Below are positions 59,913-64,000 of a stretch of DNA of 64,000 nt, piece by piece. The notes beneath the pieces were generated by a model, which was given only the letters and a program-made list of their open reading frames with translations, did not search any database and had not been told where the DNA came from. Within the stretch, counting starts at the first letter, position 1. Every line of letters begins with the position of its first letter. The stretch spans positions 3,782,001 to 3,846,000 of the forward strand of contig NZ_CP059467.1 of NCBI RefSeq assembly GCF_017894365.1. The letters run 5' to 3'. A program made the translations under genes and the position numbers. The DNA is from Aromatoleum bremense (GTDB taxonomy: Bacteria > Pseudomonadota > Gammaproteobacteria > Burkholderiales > Rhodocyclaceae).

Positions 59913-61853
59913 ATGGCCGACGACCGCAGCATCGGGAGTGCCGGAAGCCGGCCAGGGCGCAGGCCCGGCCGGATTCTGACGATGACGCTGCTCGCCGCGG
60001 CGCTGGCGGTGCTCGCGACGTGGGTCGTATGGGTACAGCAATCCGAAGGCTATCGGCGCGACCTCGCCGCGCAGTTCGAGTCCAAAACTGGGGAAATCGC
60101 GGTGCGCATCCACGAGCGGTTTCTCGCATACCGCCTCGTGCTGCACGGTGGGCGCGGCCTGTTTGAGGTGATGGACACGGTCGATCGCCGGACATGGCAT
60201 GAGTACGTCGACTCGCTGAAGCTGGGAGAGGACATCCCGGGCGTTCAGGGTCTCGGCTTCACGCTCTGGCTGGAGCCCGCGGAACTCGAGCGCCACATCG
60301 ACGCGCTGCATACCGAGGGGGTCGACAGCTATCGTGTGTGGCCGGAAGGACCGCGCGGCGGTTATTCGAGCATCGTCATGCTCGAGCCGCTCGACTGGCG
60401 CAACCAGCGCGCCCTGGGCTACGACATGTACTCCGAACCGGTGCGCCGCGAGGCGATGGACCGCGCGCTGCGCACCGGCAGCGCTGCGATGTCGGGCAAG
60501 ACCACCCTGGTCCAGGAAACGACCGCCGACGTCCAGGCGGGCGTGCTGATCTACACGCCGGTGTTCGTGAGAGGCATGCCGACCGCGAGCGAAGCCCAGC
60601 GGCGGCGGGCGCTGCACGGCTGGGTATATATGCCGTTCCGCATGACGAATCTGATGCAGGGCATGCTCGGACCCCATTCGGAAGGCGTGCGCCTGAGGGT
60701 CTTCGACCAGGATGAACGCCCGCAATCCCTGCTGTATGACAGCCACCCGGGCCGCGTCGCCGACGAGCAGCCGGAATTCGCGAGCGTCAAGCACCTCACG
60801 CTGGCCGGTCGCACGTGGCTGGTGAGGCTCGAGGCGCTGCCGGGTTATGCGTCGCGGTTCGATGTGCGGGGTGCCGAACTGACCGCGATCGGCATGGTCG
60901 GGTTGCTGTTCGTCATGACGACATGGTTTTTCGCGCTGACCCGCGAGCGCGCGAGGGCGCTCGCGCACACGACGGCGTCACTGCTGCGCAGCGAACGCCG
61001 GTACAGCACGCTTGTGAATGTGGCCCAGGAGGGGATTGCGGCCACCGACGCGGAATTTCGCCTGACTTTCGTGAACCCCAACCTCGCGGAGATCCTCGGA
61101 CGAAGCGAAGCAGAATTGCTCGGCCGGCCGCTGGATGAATTGTGGCGAGGCGGCGAGGCGGAGAAGCGCGAACAGATCCTCGCGCGGCTGGGCAGGGGGC
61201 AGGGCAGGCGCTACGAGACGGACTTGGTGCGCGGCGACGGACGGCTGCTCACCGCGCTGGTGTCCGACGCTCCGCTCACCACCGGCGAGGGCCGGTTGAG
61301 GGGGGCGATCGTCGTGATGCTGGACATCACCGAACGCAAGGACGTCGAGCGCCGCATCGCCCATCTGGCGACGCACGACGTGCTGACCGGCATTCCGAAC
61401 CGGCTGATGTTCAGCCAGCAGCTGACGCATGCGGTAGATCAGGCGAAGCGGTATGGCCACCGGTTCGCCCTGCTGTTCGTGGATCTCGACCGCTTCAAGC
61501 GCGTGAACGACGAATTTGGCCACCACGCCGGCGATCAGTTGCTGCGCGAAGCGGTCAGGCGGATGCAGCACGCAGTGCGCTCGAGCGACATGCTCGGGCG
61601 GCGCGGCGGGGACGAATTCGTCGTGCTGCTGCCGGAGATCGAGTCCGGCCACGACGCGGAGGTGGTCGCCGAGAAGATCCGCCTGGCGCTCGAGCGGCCT
61701 TTCGTTATCGACGGTGAAGAGGCCACCATCTCGTCGAGCATCGGCATCGCGCTGTATCCCGATCACGGCACCGACGAGGATGCGTTGATGCGGCATGCCG
61801 ACGAGGCGATGTACCGCGCCAAGGGCGAAGGGCGAAACCGCGTCGGTTACTGA
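59913..61853 (+). CDS. CHASE-PAS-GGDEF diguanylate cyclase
   Basis: A 646-residue inner-membrane protein. Membrane segment about 24-42; periplasmic CHASE domain (FLAYRLVLHGGRGLFEV, ALGYDMYSEPVRREAMDRA, YTPVF) of about 270 residues; second membrane segment about 325-345; PAS (VNVAQEGIAATDAEFRLTFVNPNLAEILG); GGDEF with intact RRGGDEFVVLL and an RxxD inhibition site (RSSD) five residues before. No EAL domain. It should make c-di-GMP in response to an external small molecule. ATG at 59913. Confidence 0.92.
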   Translation: MADDRSIGSAGSRPGRRPGRILTMTLLAAALAVLATWVVWVQQSEGYRRDLAAQFESKTGEIAVRIHERFLAYRLVLHGGRGLFEVMDTVDRRTWHEYVDSLKLGEDIPGVQGLGFTLWLEPAELERHIDALHTEGVDSYRVWPEGPRGGYSSIVMLEPLDWRNQRALGYDMYSEPVRREAMDRALRTGSAAMSGKTTLVQETTADVQAGVLIYTPVFVRGMPTASEAQRRRALHGWVYMPFRMTNLMQGMLGPHSEGVRLRVFDQDERPQSLLYDSHPGRVADEQPEFASVKHLTLAGRTWLVRLEALPGYASRFDVRGAELTAIGMVGLLFVMTTWFFALTRERARALAHTTASLLRSERRYSTLVNVAQEGIAATDAEFRLTFVNPNLAEILGRSEAELLGRPLDELWRGGEAEKREQILARLGRGQGRRYETDLVRGDGRLLTALVSDAPLTTGEGRLRGAIVVMLDITERKDVERRIAHLATHDVLTGIPNRLMFSQQLTHAVDQAKRYGHRFALLFVDLDRFKRVNDEFGHHAGDQLLREAVRRMQHAVRSSDMLGRRGGDEFVVLLPEIESGHDAEVVAEKIRLALERPFVIDGEEATISSSIGIALYPDHGTDEDALMRHADEAMYRAKGEGRNRVGY

Positions 61854-61863
61854 CGCGGTGAGT

Positions 61864-62391
61864 TCAGCCGACCAGCTCGTCGAGGTTGATGTCGGCGATC
61901 AGGTCGTTCGAAAGACGCTCGAGATCGGCCTTGAGCGCGTCGGCATCGACATGCTCGCCGGCCTTCAGCTCCGCTTCGGCATGGAACAGCGTCTCCGACG
62001 ACATCGGTGCGGTCGACGTGTGGGTGACGAGTTTTTCGACGTTGACGCCGTGGCGCGCGAACACCTGCGAGACTTCGCGAACGATGCCGATGCGGTCGTG
62101 CCCGACGAGGCTGAACGAGAGCCGGCGATGGCGGTGGGCTGTCTCGGCGGTGCTGTTCATCGAGCATTCCACCATCACGCGCAGCGCCGAGAGTTTCGCC
62201 AGCGCGGTTTCCAGCGCCTGCACCTGTTCGGGCGGCACGCTGATCTTGAGCAGGCCGGCGAACTTGCCCGCGAGCTGGGCCATCGACGATTCGAGCCAGT
62301 TGCCGTGATGGGCGGTGATGACCGACGAGAGCTCTTCGACGAGCCCGGGGCGATCGTCGCCGATCACCGTGAGAACGAGTAGTCTGGACAC
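61864..62391 (-). CDS. gcvR: GcvR-like regulator with two ACT domains
   Basis: A 175-residue protein. The start is a GTG at 62391 (MSRLLVLTVIGDDRPGLVEEL) with GGAGG 7 nt upstream. Two ACT domains, VLTVIGDDRPGLVEELSSVITAH and FSLVGHDRIGIVREVSQVFARH, which bind glycine in the glycine cleavage repressor GcvR of E. coli. It ends 10 bp from the convergent GGDEF gene. No gcv gene is seen in the window. Confidence 0.85.
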   Translation of the reverse strand: MSRLLVLTVIGDDRPGLVEELSSVITAHHGNWLESSMAQLAGKFAGLLKISVPPEQVQALETALAKLSALRVMVECSMNSTAETAHRHRRLSFSLVGHDRIGIVREVSQVFARHGVNVEKLVTHTSTAPMSSETLFHAEAELKAGEHVDADALKADLERLSNDLIADINLDELVG

Positions 62392-62546
62392 GAATGAACC
62401 TCCGTCGGATCGTGAGAAGGGGAATGGGAATGAGAAGGGGCTCTCCGCTGTGCGGGAGCCGCGTCCGGGAATTCTATCCTTCCGGGCGGGCGCCGCGCTC
62501 ATGGCGCGGTCCGGAGCGGTTCCGTGCCGGCAATCGCCGCGCGGGT

Positions 62547-62816
62547 TCAGTCCACTTCGATCGTCGCGATGACTTCGCCCTCGTCGATCGGATCGCCTTC
62601 TTCGACGCGCACGTCGATAAGGATTCCGGAGTACGGGCTGGGAATGTCGAGAGCGACTTTGCCCGTTTCGAGCACGATCAGCGTCTCGTCCGTGCCGATT
62701 TTTTCGCCGTTGCGGACCAGCACGCTCTGGACGAACACTTCGCCGGTTCGGCATGAGCCGCAGCTGTCCCAGCATTCCGGATATTTCGGCATGCGGATTT
62801 CGACTATGCGGCCCAA
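62547..62816 (-). CDS. Stand-alone lipoyl (biotinyl-lipoyl) domain protein
   Basis: An 89-residue single lipoyl domain. The likely start is TTG at 62816, with AGGGGAG 6 nt upstream; it restores the first beta-strand (MGRIVEIRMPKY). An ATG at 62792 would cut that strand. The lipoyl-lysine lies in LIVLETGKVALDIPSP (Lys53). The first part carries three Cys (ECWDSCGSC), unusual for such domains and able to bind a metal or form a disulfide. The partner enzyme is not in the window. Confidence 0.8.
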   Translation of the reverse strand: MGRIVEIRMPKYPECWDSCGSCRTGEVFVQSVLVRNGEKIGTDETLIVLETGKVALDIPSPYSGILIDVRVEEGDPIDEGEVIATIEVD

Positions 62817-62999
62817 CGCCGGCTCCCCTTTTGGCGGGACGGCCACACGGCCGGCGGGCACGGCGTGGTGCGGGTGGCGAGGCCGCGCACCACGAACGTG
62901 AGGCAGCTGTCGCGCGAAACACGTGCGGCAGCTGACGGTCTGCAAGGCAGCATCAGGAGTTCCGGGTAGAGAAAGCGGAGAAGTCTACTCCTCCCGGCC

Positions 63000-63776
63000 T
63001 CACTTCTCGACGAAGGCGCGCTCGATCACGTAGTCGCCCGGCTCTCCGATATGGCGCGAGATCTTGAAGCCGCGCGCGTCGAGCATCGCGCAGCTGTCCT
63101 TGAGCATCGCCGGGCTGCCGCAGATCATCGCGCGATCGTGCTCCGGGTCGAGCGGCGGCAGGCCGATGTCCTCGAACAGCTTGCCGGTCTCGATGAGGTC
63201 CGTCAGCCGCCCCTGGTTGACGAACGGCTCGCGCGTGACGGTCGGGTAATAGATCAGCTTGTTGCGCGCGTCCTCGCCGAAGAACTCGTTGTCCGCGAGT
63301 TCCCTCGTGATGAAGTCGCGGTAGGCGAGTTCCGACACGGTGCGCACGCCATGGATCAGCACGACGTGCTCGAAGCGCTCATACGTATGCGGGTCCTGCA
63401 TCAGGCTCAGGAATGGGGCGAGGCCGGTGCCGGTCGCGAGCATGTAGAGGCGCTTGCCCGGCTTGAGGTCGTGCAGCACGAGCGTCCCGGTCGGCTTCTT
63501 GCTGACGACGATCGGATCGCCTTCCTTGAGGTGCTGCAGCCGCGACGTGAGCGGCCCGTTCGGCACCTTGATGCTGAAGAACTCGAGATGCTCCTCGTAG
63601 TTCGGGCTCGCGATGCTGTAGGCGCGGGTCAGCGGCCGGCCGTCCACTTCGAGGCCTATCATCACGAACTGGCCGTTCTCGAAGCGCAGGCCGCGGTCAC
63701 GCGTCGTGCGGAAGCTGAACAGCGAGTCGTTCCAGTGGTGGACACTCAGGACACGTTCGACAGCGAGATTGCTCAT
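63000..63776 (-). CDS. fpr: Ferredoxin-NADP(+) reductase
   Basis: A 258-residue flavoprotein moving electrons between NADPH and ferredoxin or flavodoxin. FAD motif RAYSIASPNYEEHLEFF, NADP motifs LATGTGLAPFLSL and ICGSPAMLKDS, and the C-terminal VERAFVEK-like end typical of the bacterial (subclass I) Fpr of Pseudomonas and Azotobacter. It diverges from a LysR gene, as fpr and finR do in pseudomonads. Confidence 0.95.
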   Translation of the reverse strand: MSNLAVERVLSVHHWNDSLFSFRTTRDRGLRFENGQFVMIGLEVDGRPLTRAYSIASPNYEEHLEFFSIKVPNGPLTSRLQHLKEGDPIVVSKKPTGTLVLHDLKPGKRLYMLATGTGLAPFLSLMQDPHTYERFEHVVLIHGVRTVSELAYRDFITRELADNEFFGEDARNKLIYYPTVTREPFVNQGRLTDLIETGKLFEDIGLPPLDPEHDRAMICGSPAMLKDSCAMLDARGFKISRHIGEPGDYVIERAFVEK

Positions 63777-63840
63777 GGCCTTGCCTTTGAGTAAGTTGAA
63801 AGCCGGGTAGGTTGATCGATTGCAATTCTAGGATGGGCGT

Positions 63841-63870
63841 AATATCTGCTGGATGGGTAATTCAGATATT
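63841..63870. promoter_or_regulatory. Inverted repeat in the fpr-LysR intergenic region
   Basis: AATATCTG (63841-63848) and CAGATATT (63863-63870) are exact inverse copies 14 bp apart, between the two divergent starts. Spacing and place suit a LysR-type regulator site controlling fpr and its own gene. Confidence 0.6.
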
Positions 63871-63889
63871 CGTTAGAGGCATTTTCGAT

Positions 63890-64000
63890 ATGCGCTATAC
63901 CCTGCGGCAGCTCGCGATCTTTGTCGCCGTCGCGCGCAACGGCAGCATTTCACGCGCCGCCGAGAGCCTCTCGATGTCGCAGTCGGCGGCGAGCAGCGGA
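63890..64000 (+). CDS. LysR-family regulator, 3' end missing (FinR-like by position)
   Basis: Thirty-seven codons remain before the window edge. MRYTLRQLAIFVAVARNGSI and SRAAESLSMSQSAASSG form the start of the LysR helix-turn-helix. Divergence from fpr is the arrangement of finR, which in Pseudomonas activates fpr under superoxide stress. The identity is inferred from place only. AGAGG lies upstream of the ATG. Confidence 0.85.
   Translation, partial: MRYTLRQLAIFVAVARNGSISRAAESLSMSQSAASSG

Overview
The window is about 64 kb of GC-rich DNA with gene content typical of a betaproteobacterium of the Azoarcus/Aromatoleum/Thauera group (Rhodocyclales). The pointers are the style of the proteins, the PQQ-linked alcohol oxidation locus, the VF530 and SlyX type housekeeping genes and the abundance of sigma-54 control. 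The genus is an inference from gene content; no rRNA or tRNA gene was seen.

Left part (1-15.4 kb): ordinary chromosome. It holds a DAHP synthase cut by the window edge, then a reductase-rubredoxin-rubrerythrin set that looks like one peroxide-detoxifying electron chain. These are followed by a patatin lipase, dodecin, a large GGDEF-EAL protein, an FAD protein, SlyX, a thioredoxin-like protein, a phosphoesterase, an FmdE-like protein, cupin and SDR genes, a soluble PQQ sugar dehydrogenase and a Xre-RES toxin-antitoxin pair.

15.4-20.7 kb: an AT-richer island read here as the relic of a chromosomal integron. An integrase remnant of the IntI type lies on the + strand, with two frameshifts and no catalytic domain. 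Small genes of mostly unknown function run away from it on the - strand. One convincing attC site (17717-17786) and two degraded ones separate them, and the last cassette is YefM-YoeB. An IS5-family element sits in the array with non-identical flanking tetranucleotides and beside a gene fragment, which suggests an IS-associated deletion.

20.8-25 kb: thioesterase/VF530, a small basic protein, a BNR-repeat protein with a MoaD-like partner, and an AcoR-like regulator that has lost the GAFTGA loop and the DNA-binding domain.

25.3-54.7 kb: a PQQ-dependent alcohol oxidation region. It encodes an aldehyde dehydrogenase, a taurine/nitrate-type ABC importer, a PedC-type ABC exporter with beta-propeller and binding proteins, and cytochrome c550 with a MxaJ-like protein. 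It also has a complete AcoR-type sigma-54 activator, a receptor resembling the PQQ importer PqqU/YncD, a ParDE pair, a NosR-like flavoprotein with a two-component system, an IS1182-type transposase, a quinoprotein alcohol dehydrogenase carrying the extra aspartate seen in lanthanide enzymes, a secreted metalloprotease-like protein, a TonB receptor and a porin. At least seven good -24/-12 (sigma-54) promoters, two of them perfect, and a shared inverted repeat upstream of two operons tie the region into one likely regulon.

54.8-64 kb: housekeeping again. It holds a cation/proton antiporter, a methyltransferase, an MBL hydrolase, EttA, a CHASE-PAS-GGDEF protein, GcvR, a stand-alone lipoyl-domain protein, ferredoxin-NADP reductase, and the start of a divergent LysR regulator cut by the right edge.
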